From Flavobacteriaceae bacterium (lineage in GTDB: Bacteria; Bacteroidota; Bacteroidia; Flavobacteriales; Flavobacteriaceae): 19,175 bases of DNA. The notes beneath the pieces were generated by a model, which was given only the letters and a program-made list of their open reading frames with translations, had not been told where the DNA came from and did no database searches. The translations under genes and the position numbers were made by a program. Numbering within the stretch: position 1 is the stretch's first letter; each line of letters starts with the position of its first letter. The stretch spans positions 1 to 19,175 of the forward strand of contig JACXVH010000005.1 of assembly GCA_014763515.1 (NCBI GenBank), in the 5' to 3' direction. Below, in pieces: positions 1 through 6,169 of the stretch.

Positions 1-357
1 GATGCTTCCGTTCAGTTTATTATAAAAAATGACAAGAACGATGTTTTTCGATTTGTTGCGATACAATCAGAATTAGGTCAACAACTTATCAAATATTTAG
101 GAATAGATACTTCAAAAACCGATTCTATAATTTTATACGAACCAGGAATCGCTTATTACTTTAAAGCTGAAGCAGCACTTCGCATTGCTAAAGAATTAAA
201 AAGTTGGTATAAAATCCTTTACATTTTTATAAAAATACCAAATGGAATTAAAAACGGAGTTTATGATTTTATTGCAAAAAATCGTTACAAATGGTATGGT
301 AAAAAAGAAGCCTGTATGATTCCAACACCTGAATTAAAAAAGAAATTTTTAGACTAA
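1..357 (+). CDS. DCC-family (DUF393) thiol-disulfide oxidoreductase-like protein, 5'-truncated
   Basis: The reading frame is open from base 1 and gives 118 residues ending in FLD and a TAA stop. The remainder matches the DUF393/DCC family pattern: VQFIIKND, then FRFVAIQSELGQ, a central ILYEPG strand, and the C-terminal signature with NRYKWYGKKEACMIPTPEL. The family's N-terminal D-x-x-C-x-x-C thioredoxin-like site would lie just upstream and outside the window, so catalytic residues cannot be checked. The family is thought to be thiol-disulfide active; the substrate is unknown. It is the first of two plus-strand genes here and is followed by a 67-bp gap containing a promoter-like box. The family call is secure from the C-terminal signature; the function is an inference from the family. 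Confidence 0.9.
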   Translation, partial: DASVQFIIKNDKNDVFRFVAIQSELGQQLIKYLGIDTSKTDSIILYEPGIAYYFKAEAALRIAKELKSWYKILYIFIKIPNGIKNGVYDFIAKNRYKWYGKKEACMIPTPELKKKFLD

Positions 358-394
358 GATGACAAAAATCAGCTTTTTATAGTTTTTAACCTAT

Positions 395-402
395 TAATTT
401 TG
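395..402 (+). promoter_or_regulatory. Bacteroidota-type -7 box (TAATTTTG) upstream of the miniprotein gene
   Basis: TAATTTTG fits the TAnnTTTG consensus of the primary sigma factor of Bacteroidota. It lies 22 bp before the ATG at 425. A clear TTG -33 element at the expected spacing is absent (only T-rich sequence), so this is a plausible but incomplete promoter. It implies that the miniprotein has its own short leader. Confidence 0.45.
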
Positions 403-424
403 TGTAAATTCTAAAACTAAAAAC

Positions 425-565
425 ATGAAAAGTCTTATTCTTCCCTTATTTGATTTTGCTAATGGAGCTGCGATGATGATTGTTGTATTCTCGTTAGTTA
501 TATTAGGATTAGTGGGTGCGGTATTTATGATGATGAATTCTGATAAAAAGAAAAAAAACGACTAA
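425..565 (+). CDS. 46-aa single-pass membrane miniprotein, unknown function
   Basis: An ATG at 425 opens 46 codons ending in TAA at 563-565. The protein starts MKSLILPLFDFANG, has one strongly hydrophobic segment at about residues 16-38 (methionine-, valine- and leucine-rich, with small glycines), and ends in a lysine-rich tail (DKKKKND). This fits a short inner-membrane protein with the basic tail in the cytoplasm. Support for a real gene comes from its position in an otherwise empty gap, a TAnnTTTG box 22 bp upstream, a protein-like composition, and a terminator placed exactly at its end. I do not recognise a characterised family. Small respiratory-complex or stress-response membrane proteins look similar, but nothing here assigns it to one. 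A non-coding reading of the segment is less likely but not excluded. Confidence 0.65.
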   Translation: MKSLILPLFDFANGAAMMIVVFSLVILGLVGAVFMMMNSDKKKKND

Positions 566-584
566 GTTTTACTTAGTCGTTTTT
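554..584. terminator. Bidirectional intrinsic terminator shared by the miniprotein gene and aroC
   Basis: The perfect inverted repeat AAAAACGACTAAG / CTTAGTCGTTTTT (13 bp per arm) has a 5-nt TTTTA loop. Read on either strand it is a GC-containing stem flanked by A and T runs, as expected for a Rho-independent terminator working both ways. It contains the stop codon of the plus-strand gene (563-565) and the stop of aroC (569-571), so both convergent genes end inside the hairpin. Confidence 0.9.
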
Positions 585-1639
585 GTAATTTTATTTAGTA
601 AAAAATAATCTGCGATTACCAAAGCTGCCATAGCTTCAACAATAGGAACTGCTCTTGGCACCACACAAGGGTCGTGGCGTCCTTTACCTTGTTGTTCAAT
701 TAATTCACCTTTATTTGTAAGTACTTCTTGTTTTTGTATTAAAGTTGCTACAGGTTTAAATGCAACTCTAAAATAAATATCCATGCCGTTGCTTATTCCA
801 CCTTGAATACCACCAGATAAATTGGTTTTAGTAGTTCCATCTTCATTGTATAAATCATTGTGATCACTTCCTTTCATTTTAGCACCACAAAATCCGCTTC
901 CAAATTCAAAACCTTTTACAGCATTAATACTAAGCATTGCTTTTCCTAATTCTGCATGCAATTTATCAAAGACAGGTTCGCCTAAACCAATGGGTACATT
1001 TTGAATGACGCATGTAATTGTTCCGCCAATAGTATCACCTTGCTTTTTAATTTTCTTAATGTGTTCTTCCATTTTTAAAGCAGTAGCTTCATCTGGACAA
1101 CGAACGGCATTGCTTTCAATTTTTGAAAAATCTAAATCTTGATAAGGTTTATCGATAAAAATTTCTCCAACCGAAGAAACAAATGCATTTATTTTAATTT
1201 GAGGTATGATTTGCTTCGCTACGGCACCACCTACTACTCTACTGGCAGTTTCTCTAGCTGAACTTCTTCCGCCACCACGATAATCTCTTATGCCATATTT
1301 TTGTTCGTAAACATAATCAGCATGACTAGGCCGGTATGTATTTTCAATATGTGAGTAATCGTTTGATTTCTGATTAGTATTTGGAATAATAAAACCTATT
1401 GGAGTTCCTGTTGTTTTTCCTTCAAAAACGCCTGATAAAAACTGAACTTCATCTTCTTCTCTCCTTTGTGTAACTATAGATGATTGTCCAGGCTTACGAC
1501 GTTGCATTTCATTTTGAATGGCTTCAAAATCTAGTACTATTCCAGCAGGACATCCATCAATAATTCCACCTAAAGCTTCACCATGTGATTCACCAAAAGT
1601 CGTTAGTTTAAATAATTTCCCAAAGGTATTTCCAGCCAT
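569..1639 (-). CDS. aroC: Chorismate synthase
   Basis: This protein catalyses the last shikimate-pathway step, converting 5-enolpyruvylshikimate-3-phosphate to chorismate for aromatic amino acids and related compounds, using reduced FMN in the cytoplasm. The 356-residue length is normal for the family. Visible signatures are GESHG at residues 16-20, QRRKPGQ near 46-52, the RGGGRSSARE block at 121-130, and the C-terminal RHDPCVVPRAVPI block near residue 320. The start is an ATG giving MAGNTFGKLF, the conserved N-terminus. It is convergent with the miniprotein gene, sharing a terminator, and divergent from the metallophosphoesterase. A TATTTTTG box and a 16-bp palindrome lie just upstream. No shikimate-pathway gene is next to it. 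No missing key residues are evident. Confidence 0.98.
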   Translation of the reverse strand: MAGNTFGKLFKLTTFGESHGEALGGIIDGCPAGIVLDFEAIQNEMQRRKPGQSSIVTQRREEDEVQFLSGVFEGKTTGTPIGFIIPNTNQKSNDYSHIENTYRPSHADYVYEQKYGIRDYRGGGRSSARETASRVVGGAVAKQIIPQIKINAFVSSVGEIFIDKPYQDLDFSKIESNAVRCPDEATALKMEEHIKKIKKQGDTIGGTITCVIQNVPIGLGEPVFDKLHAELGKAMLSINAVKGFEFGSGFCGAKMKGSDHNDLYNEDGTTKTNLSGGIQGGISNGMDIYFRVAFKPVATLIQKQEVLTNKGELIEQQGKGRHDPCVVPRAVPIVEAMAALVIADYFLLNKITKTTK

Positions 1640-1656
1640 ATTGAATTGGTTTTGTA

Positions 1657-1664
1657 CAAAAATA
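1657..1664 (-). promoter_or_regulatory. -7 promoter box (TATTTTTG) for aroC
   Basis: Read on the minus strand, TATTTTTG matches TAnnTTTG exactly and ends 17 bp before the aroC ATG, implying a leader of roughly ten bases. No good TTG -33 element is present at 17-23 bp further upstream. The box is part of the perfect palindrome at 1658-1673, which would let a DNA-binding protein compete with polymerase. Confidence 0.45.
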
Positions 1665-1673
1665 GCTATTTTT
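1658..1673. repeat. Perfect 16-bp palindrome in the aroC promoter (operator candidate)
   Basis: AAAAATAGCTATTTTT is a perfect dyad (arms AAAAATAG and CTATTTTT, no spacer) in the 148-bp gap between divergent aroC and the metallophosphoesterase gene. Seven of the eight bases of the aroC -7 box fall inside it. Too short and loop-free to be a good RNA hairpin, it is better explained as a dimeric-regulator site or as chance in AT-rich DNA. Confidence 0.4.
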
Positions 1674-1787
1674 TAGACGTAATTCCTATACTTTTATTTA
1701 ACATAAAGTAATTATACATAACAAATTGATAATAATACATTTAGATTGAATTAATTTAAGAGTTCTTCATTTGAAAAAACTTTCATT

Positions 1788-2606
1788 TTGAAAAAAAGAT
1801 CAGTAGAACTTGTTGTAATTTCTGACGTTCATTTAGGAACGTATGGATGTCATGCTAAAGAATTACTAGAATATTTAAATTCAATAAAACCTAAAACTTT
1901 AATTTTAAATGGTGATATAATTGACATTTGGAATTTCAGAAAATCGTATTTTCCAAAATCACATTTAAAGGTTATTAAAAAACTTCTCAGTTTCTCAACC
2001 AAAGGAACAAAAGTTTACTATTTAACAGGTAATCACGATGAAATGCTCCGAAAATTCAGTGATACTCATATGGGTAACTTTTCTTTACTCGACAAAATTG
2101 TACTAGAACTTGATGGTAAAAAGGCTTGGTTCTTTCATGGAGATGTTTTCGATAGTTCTGTACATTCTGCAAAATGGATTGCAAAACTAGGCGGAATCGG
2201 ATATGATTATTTAATTTTATTAAATAGGTTTATCAATTGGTGTTTAAGTAAAGTTGGAAAAGAACCTTATTCACTTTCAAAAAAGATAAAAGGAAGCGTA
2301 AAAAAAGCTGTTAAATTTATTTCCGACTTTGAAAAGACAGCGTCTGATATTGCGATTGACAATCATTATGATTTTGTTGTTTGCGGTCATATTCATGAAC
2401 CAAAAATCATTAGAAAATCTTCATCTAAAGGTTCCACATTGTATCTAAATTCAGGTGATTGGATTGAAAATTTAACGGCTTTAGAATACAATAGAAAAAG
2501 ATGGAAACTATATCAATACAAAGAAGAGAATATTATATCAGAAGATGATGATGATTTTTTTACTTTAGAAAATAAAATATTCAATCAAATAAGTAAGTCT
2601 CTATAA
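1788..2606 (+). CDS. Calcineurin-like metallophosphoesterase, COG2908 (LpxH-like) family, TTG start
   Basis: This is a dimetal phosphoesterase with the full motif set: D13-x-H15 (SDVHLG), G42-D43 (NGDIID), G81-N82-H83-D84, H117-G-D119, and G200-H201-I-H203. The arrangement is that of the COG2908 family, whose best-known member LpxH cleaves UDP-2,3-diacylglucosamine in lipid A synthesis. Flavobacteria generally carry a separate LpxH with a differently spelled N-terminus, as I recall, so this copy may be a paralogue acting on another substrate; hence no symbol. The start is TTG at 1788, because the first in-frame ATG is codon 86, downstream of three metal-binding motifs. A DDDD acidic patch lies near the C-terminus. 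It is followed after 35 bp by a co-directional lipoprotein gene. Confidence 0.85.
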   Translation: MKKRSVELVVISDVHLGTYGCHAKELLEYLNSIKPKTLILNGDIIDIWNFRKSYFPKSHLKVIKKLLSFSTKGTKVYYLTGNHDEMLRKFSDTHMGNFSLLDKIVLELDGKKAWFFHGDVFDSSVHSAKWIAKLGGIGYDYLILLNRFINWCLSKVGKEPYSLSKKIKGSVKKAVKFISDFEKTASDIAIDNHYDFVVCGHIHEPKIIRKSSSKGSTLYLNSGDWIENLTALEYNRKRWKLYQYKEENIISEDDDDFFTLENKIFNQISKSL

Positions 2607-2641
2607 TTTTATTTATTTTTAGCTTTTAAAAACAATTAAAT

Positions 2642-3439
2642 ATGAAAGTTAAAAATCTATTATTACTACCTCTATTATCGATATTCATTTCTTGTGGTTC
2701 TGATTATGACGATAATTTGGATAGTAATTCTTTTTCGTTGAGTTTAGTAAATGGAAATTATTGGGTTTATAATGTACAATCTGATGTAAATCAAACTAGA
2801 GATTCCTTATATATTGCTAATGATACTGTAATTAATGCCAAAACTTATAAAAAATTTAAAACTAAAAATCTACCTACAGGATTTTATTCTTCATCATTAA
2901 ATAATAATGGTGTTACTTATAACAATGGTAGAATGTTTTTAACGGGTAGCTTAAATTTAGCTTCAAACCAAAACTTACCTATTGATTTAGATCTTTCTGT
3001 TTCTGATTTAGTTATTTTTAATAAAGACGCTGTAAATAACCAGCCACTAAATGCTGCTCCTGTAACTGGAGACATTCAAGAAATTTTTCAAGGTGTTCCA
3101 GTAGATATTCATTATGAATTAAATACTTTTGGAGGTGGAACTTTAGCATCATTTACAAAACCTGATGATAATGAAATTTACAATAATGTAAAAATTACAA
3201 GAGTTACTTTAAACTTAACAATTAGTGCTACATATTCTGGTGTAACGTTTCCAAATATTTTAACTGATTCTAAAGTCTTAGAATCAAATCTATACATAGC
3301 TGAAGGAATTGGTATGATTTACTCAAATACCGATATAACAGTAAATTTAAATTCATTAGTAGCCAGTGCTTTAAATATTCCTGCTAGTTCATCGCAAAAT
3401 CAACAAGAGTTTTTAGAAACTTATATGGTAATAAATTAA
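2642..3439 (+). CDS. Lipoprotein of unknown function
   Basis: The 265-residue protein begins with a type II signal peptide (MKVKNLLLLPLLSIFISCGS); the lipobox cysteine is C18, so the mature protein is lipid-anchored. Acidic residues directly after the cysteine (DYDDNLD) leave open whether it is exported to the surface. The rest is rich in asparagine, serine, threonine and alternating hydrophobic residues, consistent with a beta-sheet fold, with a NGNYWVYNV segment near residues 37-45 of the type seen at the start of such secreted beta proteins. No enzyme motif is visible and I do not recognise a named domain. It sits 35 bp after the metallophosphoesterase and before an outer-membrane protein that has its own promoter. 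Confidence 0.85.
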   Translation: MKVKNLLLLPLLSIFISCGSDYDDNLDSNSFSLSLVNGNYWVYNVQSDVNQTRDSLYIANDTVINAKTYKKFKTKNLPTGFYSSSLNNNGVTYNNGRMFLTGSLNLASNQNLPIDLDLSVSDLVIFNKDAVNNQPLNAAPVTGDIQEIFQGVPVDIHYELNTFGGGTLASFTKPDDNEIYNNVKITRVTLNLTISATYSGVTFPNILTDSKVLESNLYIAEGIGMIYSNTDITVNLNSLVASALNIPASSSQNQQEFLETYMVIN

Positions 3440-3470
3440 AATTTTATAAGAAAAATTTGAAATTTTATAA
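3439..3470 (+). repeat. Two 11-bp direct repeats upstream of the outer-membrane protein gene
   Basis: AAATTTTATAA occurs at 3439-3449 and again at 3460-3470, start-to-start distance 21 bp (two helical turns). Both copies lie upstream of the -7 box at 3493. They could be AT-rich activating sequence or binding sites for a protein bound on one DNA face; chance similarity is possible in DNA this AT-rich. Confidence 0.35.
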
Positions 3471-3492
3471 ATGGCTATTGTTTAAATTGTCC

Positions 3493-3500
3493 TAAATTTG
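3493..3500 (+). promoter_or_regulatory. -7 promoter box (TAAATTTG) for the outer-membrane protein gene
   Basis: TAAATTTG is an exact TAnnTTTG match. A TTG lies at 3478-3480 but is only 12 bp away, shorter than the usual 17-23 bp. Transcription would start near 3507, leaving a short leader before either ATG (3518 or 3527). Confidence 0.5.
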
Positions 3501-3517
3501 CCTTAACAAAATTAAAA

Positions 3518-4021
3518 ATGAAACATATGAAAAAATTAATTTTTACAGTTACAATGTTAGTTGGTTTAGCATTTAGCGCGCAGGCACAAGACATTTCAAA
3601 AAATGCATTAGGATTAAGATTAGGTGATAATGATGGTTTTGGTGGAGAAATTTCTTACCAAAGAGGTTTATCGTCAAATAATAGATTAGAGTTTGATTTA
3701 GGTTGGAGAAATAGTAAACACGTTGATGCATTTAAATTAGCTGGTTTGTATCAATGGGTTTGGAATATAGACGGTGGATTCAACTGGTACGCAGGTGCTG
3801 GTGGTGGTGTTGGTAGTTGGAGTGTTGATGAAAAATATGGTGATGGAAGTGGTAGTTTTGTTTTTGCTGCTGGTGATCTAGGTATTGAGTATAACTTTGA
3901 AGAAGCACCAATACAATTGTCTTTAGATTTTAGACCAGAAATTTATTTCGGTGGAGATTATTCTGATTTTAGAGATGGTTTTGGACCAGATATCGCTTTA
4001 GGTATTCGTTATAGATGGTAA
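3518..4021 (+). CDS. Small outer-membrane beta-barrel protein
   Basis: The 167-residue protein has a cleavable Sec signal peptide (MKKLIFTVTMLVGLAFSAQA, then QD), alternating hydrophobic/polar strands with many glycines and aromatics, and a C-terminal GIRYRW ending. The terminal aromatic residue is the usual beta-signal for BAM-dependent insertion. Predicted strands and length fit an eight-stranded barrel of the OMP_b-brl type. Two ATGs are possible: 3518 (MKHMKK) or 3527 (MKK). The second leaves a more canonical signal peptide and a better leader length from the -7 box at 3493, so I slightly favour it, although I report the longer form. It is followed by a strong terminator. The specific function (structural, adhesion, small-molecule pore) cannot be told. 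Confidence 0.85.
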   Translation: MKHMKKLIFTVTMLVGLAFSAQAQDISKNALGLRLGDNDGFGGEISYQRGLSSNNRLEFDLGWRNSKHVDAFKLAGLYQWVWNIDGGFNWYAGAGGGVGSWSVDEKYGDGSGSFVFAAGDLGIEYNFEEAPIQLSLDFRPEIYFGGDYSDFRDGFGPDIALGIRYRW

Positions 4022-4042
4022 AAATTTACATTGAATTGTCCT

Positions 4043-4081
4043 AAAAAAGGTTGACTTGTTAATAATTAACGAGCTTTTTTT
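4043..4081. terminator. Bidirectional terminator between the outer-membrane protein gene and the PrcB-domain gene
   Basis: The stem CTTGTTAA / TTAACGAG (4055-4062 and 4066-4073, one G-T wobble, TAA loop) is followed by CTTTTTTT on the plus strand. An A run at 4043-4048 supplies the U tract when read on the minus strand, after an asymmetric bulge. It serves the convergent genes ending at 4021 and 4080. Confidence 0.75.
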
Positions 4082-4514
4082 ATTCTAAAACTATTGTTTT
4101 TACTTTCGGAATGATTGTTAAACAATAGGGAGATGTTAAAGCCATTGTAGACATTTCTCCTTTTTTAGGATTTATTTTTTTCGTTTTTACATGTAAAACA
4201 GATTCTACCCAATAAAGGTTTTCTACTTCTATTTCATAACCTCCAGAACTTTTTTGCCCCATATAAACAACTAATACCGAATTGTTTTCAAAATCTGGCT
4301 CAAAAAGATGCACATCTTCTACTTGATCTAATTTCATTTTCTCAATAAAAGCCAAATATTCTTCATTAGAATTTAAAACTTCATAACCTGAAACTGACTT
4401 TTCACTATTTTGAGCTTTATATATGTTTTCAAAATGTGTATTCTCAAAAACTTTTGTTGGAGAACCACAAGAAAAAAACAAAGCGGTAAAAGTAATAAGT
4501 AGTATTTTTTTCAT
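4080..4514 (-). CDS. PrcB-domain lipoprotein (protease complex subunit PrcB family)
   Basis: I place the start at the ATG at 4514, giving 144 residues with a clean lipoprotein signal (MKKILLITFTALFFSC, lipobox cysteine C16); upstream extension would lie inside bshA and spoil the signal. The C-terminal half carries the PrcB_C pattern: VVYMGQKSSGGYEIEVE, then a strand-rich middle and ALTSPY...IIPK. The domain is named from PrcB, a lipoprotein that associates with the PrtP/dentilisin protease of Treponema. No partner protease is encoded nearby, so the role here is unknown; a small envelope beta-fold lipoprotein is all that is supported. Its ATG follows the bshA stop after a single base (TAA-T-ATG), so it is almost certainly co-transcribed and translationally coupled. 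Confidence 0.8.
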   Translation of the reverse strand: MKKILLITFTALFFSCGSPTKVFENTHFENIYKAQNSEKSVSGYEVLNSNEEYLAFIEKMKLDQVEDVHLFEPDFENNSVLVVYMGQKSSGGYEIEVENLYWVESVLHVKTKKINPKKGEMSTMALTSPYCLTIIPKVKTIVLE

Positions 4515-4515
4515 A

Positions 4516-5646
4516 TTAAACCAAAGATAAGGCTTCTTGATAAATTTGTTCATATAAAGGAAGAATCTTCTGTATATCAAAGTTTTTTGCGTTTTCTAGA
4601 GCATTTTCCTTGAAGTTTAATAGTCGGTTTTCATCAGATAAAATTTGAATCGCATTTTGACTCATTTCTTCAATGTTACCAACATCACTTAAATAACCTG
4701 TTTTCCCATCAATATTCACTTCAGGTAAACCACCAGAGTTACTAGAAATAACGGGAACTCCGCATGCCATTGCTTCTAAAGCTGCTAAACCAAAACTCTC
4801 AGTTTCAGAAGGTAACAAAAACAAGTCGGAATAACATAAAATCTTATCAATTTCATTACTATTCCCAAAAAAAACAACTTTATCGTGAATTTTAAGATCT
4901 ATACAACGTTGTTCTGCTTTTTCTTTTTCGGGTCCATCTCCAACCATCATTAATCTAGAAGGTACTTTTAATTGAATTTTATAGAAAATATCAATTACAT
5001 CTTCAATACGTTTTACTTTTCTAAAGTTAGAAATATGTGTAACAATCTTTTCGCCTTCATCAGCCATTAAAGAGCGAGAACATGGTAAGTGTTTTGCAGC
5101 TTCACTTTTTACAATTTCAATAAAATTAGGAACTACTTTAATCTCTTTTTTAATATCGAATAGCTTATAAGTATCGTCTCTTAAACTTTTTGAAACGCTA
5201 GTAACTATATCAGAATTATTGATACTGAATGTTACTGCAGGTTTATAAAAAGGATGTTTACCCACAAGTGTAATATCTGTTCCATGTAAAGTTGTTACCA
5301 TTGGAATATAAATTCCTTCTTCTGCTAACATTTGTTTTGCCATATAACCAGCATAAGCATGAGGAATGGCATAATGCACATGTAACAAATCTATTTCATA
5401 CAATTTAATCATATCAACTAACTTACTCGATAAAGCTAATTCATAGGGTTGATAATGAAATAATGGATATTCTGGAACGTGAACTTCGTGATAAAAAATA
5501 TTTTTGTTTAAGAGTTCTAAACGTACAGGCTGACTGTAAGTTATAAAGTGAATTTCGTGACCTCTTTTAGCTAATTCTAAACCTAATTCAGTAGCAACTA
5601 CTCCACTTCCACCAAAAGTTGGGTAACAAACTATAGCAATTTTCAT
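4516..5646 (-). CDS. bshA: N-acetyl-alpha-D-glucosaminyl L-malate synthase BshA
   Basis: This GT4, GT-B-fold glycosyltransferase performs the first bacillithiol step, joining UDP-GlcNAc and L-malate. The 376-residue length is normal. The N-terminal MKIAIVCYPTFGGSGVVATE is the BshA signature, including the GGSG loop that binds UDP. LHVHYAIPHAYA (residues 88-99) and TTLHGTDITLVG (118-129) follow, and the C-terminal nucleotide-sugar domain has the E-x7-E pair E283/E291 within ETESFGLAALEAMACGVP. Bacillithiol is the main low-molecular-weight thiol of many Bacteroidota. No bshB or bshC lies in the window. An inverted repeat of 10 bp per arm spans the leader and the start codon. The gene is followed directly by the PrcB-domain lipoprotein. 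Confidence 0.97.
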   Translation of the reverse strand: MKIAIVCYPTFGGSGVVATELGLELAKRGHEIHFITYSQPVRLELLNKNIFYHEVHVPEYPLFHYQPYELALSSKLVDMIKLYEIDLLHVHYAIPHAYAGYMAKQMLAEEGIYIPMVTTLHGTDITLVGKHPFYKPAVTFSINNSDIVTSVSKSLRDDTYKLFDIKKEIKVVPNFIEIVKSEAAKHLPCSRSLMADEGEKIVTHISNFRKVKRIEDVIDIFYKIQLKVPSRLMMVGDGPEKEKAEQRCIDLKIHDKVVFFGNSNEIDKILCYSDLFLLPSETESFGLAALEAMACGVPVISSNSGGLPEVNIDGKTGYLSDVGNIEEMSQNAIQILSDENRLLNFKENALENAKNFDIQKILPLYEQIYQEALSLV

Positions 5647-5695
5647 CTATTCAATTTTTAGAGTTTAAATTTACACTTATTCAATTAGATGAAAA
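5640..5695 (-). repeat. Inverted repeat enclosing the bshA start codon
   Basis: TTTTCATCTA (5640-5649) and TAGATGAAAA (5686-5695) are perfect 10-nt complementary arms separated by 36 nt. On the minus-strand transcript one arm contains the bshA ATG (5644-5646). A copy of TATTCAATT is also repeated directly at 5648-5656 and 5678-5686. If transcription comes from upstream genes the leader could fold and hide the start codon; the stem is AT-rich and only moderately stable. Confidence 0.35.
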
Positions 5696-5712
5696 TGTAA
5701 AAATTCGTTAAA

Positions 5713-6168
5713 TTATTTTTTGAACACCTTTTCATAAGTTGTAATCCAATCTTGTGGTGTTACCTTTTGTACTAGTTGTCCAATTAATTCAAAAGGGATG
5801 TCATCTGGTTTTTTAAAACGCATACAACTTTTTCCCATGTCTAATTTTTTAGATGAATATTTTGGAAATTCAGTAACAAACCAATCATAGAGTTCTTTAT
5901 TTGCATAAATTCCCATGTGATAAAAATTAATACTATTTTTTTGTGAAGCAAAACTCATAAAAGGAAGTGGTGTTTTAGGATCGCAATGATAACCAGCCGG
6001 ATAAATCTCATGAGGAACTGAATATCCAATCATTCCGTACCCCATTCCTTCTTGAAAACCTTTAGGCAAATTCTCTAAAATTGTAGTTCTTAGTTGTTTT
6101 AAAGCTTCTCTTCTATCTTTAGGAGCTTCATTAATATATTGTTCTGGTGAAGTTGCGCTAGATGTCAT
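5713..6168 (-). CDS. DUF1801 domain-containing protein
   Basis: I use the ATG at 6168 (151 residues, MTSSATSPEQYI); three codons further upstream the frame offers only TTG, inside the end of the preceding gene. The sequence matches DUF1801 (YdhG-like): an N-terminal helix with YINEAPKDRREALKQLR, then EGMGYGMIGYSVP, MSFASQKNSINFYHMGIY, and a conserved C-terminal part with LDMGKSCMRFKKPDDIP. The fold is small alpha/beta and the family has no established enzyme activity; some members are described as iron-related without firm biochemistry. It follows the GH3 fusion gene with a TAA-A-ATG junction, so they are probably co-transcribed and coupled. A 66-bp gap separates it from bshA. Confidence 0.88.
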   Translation of the reverse strand: MTSSATSPEQYINEAPKDRREALKQLRTTILENLPKGFQEGMGYGMIGYSVPHEIYPAGYHCDPKTPLPFMSFASQKNSINFYHMGIYANKELYDWFVTEFPKYSSKKLDMGKSCMRFKKPDDIPFELIGQLVQKVTPQDWITTYEKVFKK

Positions 6169-6169
6169 T

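Noticed and set aside
3486..4043. The string ATTGTCCTAAA occurring both before and after the outer-membrane protein gene
   Set aside because: Eleven bases in AT-rich DNA, no extension on either side and no mobile-element features; probably chance.
4515..4580. N-terminal extension of the PrcB-domain protein upstream of 4514
   Set aside because: It would overlap the bshA coding end and place 22 residues before a perfect lipoprotein signal; the ATG at 4514 is the sensible start.
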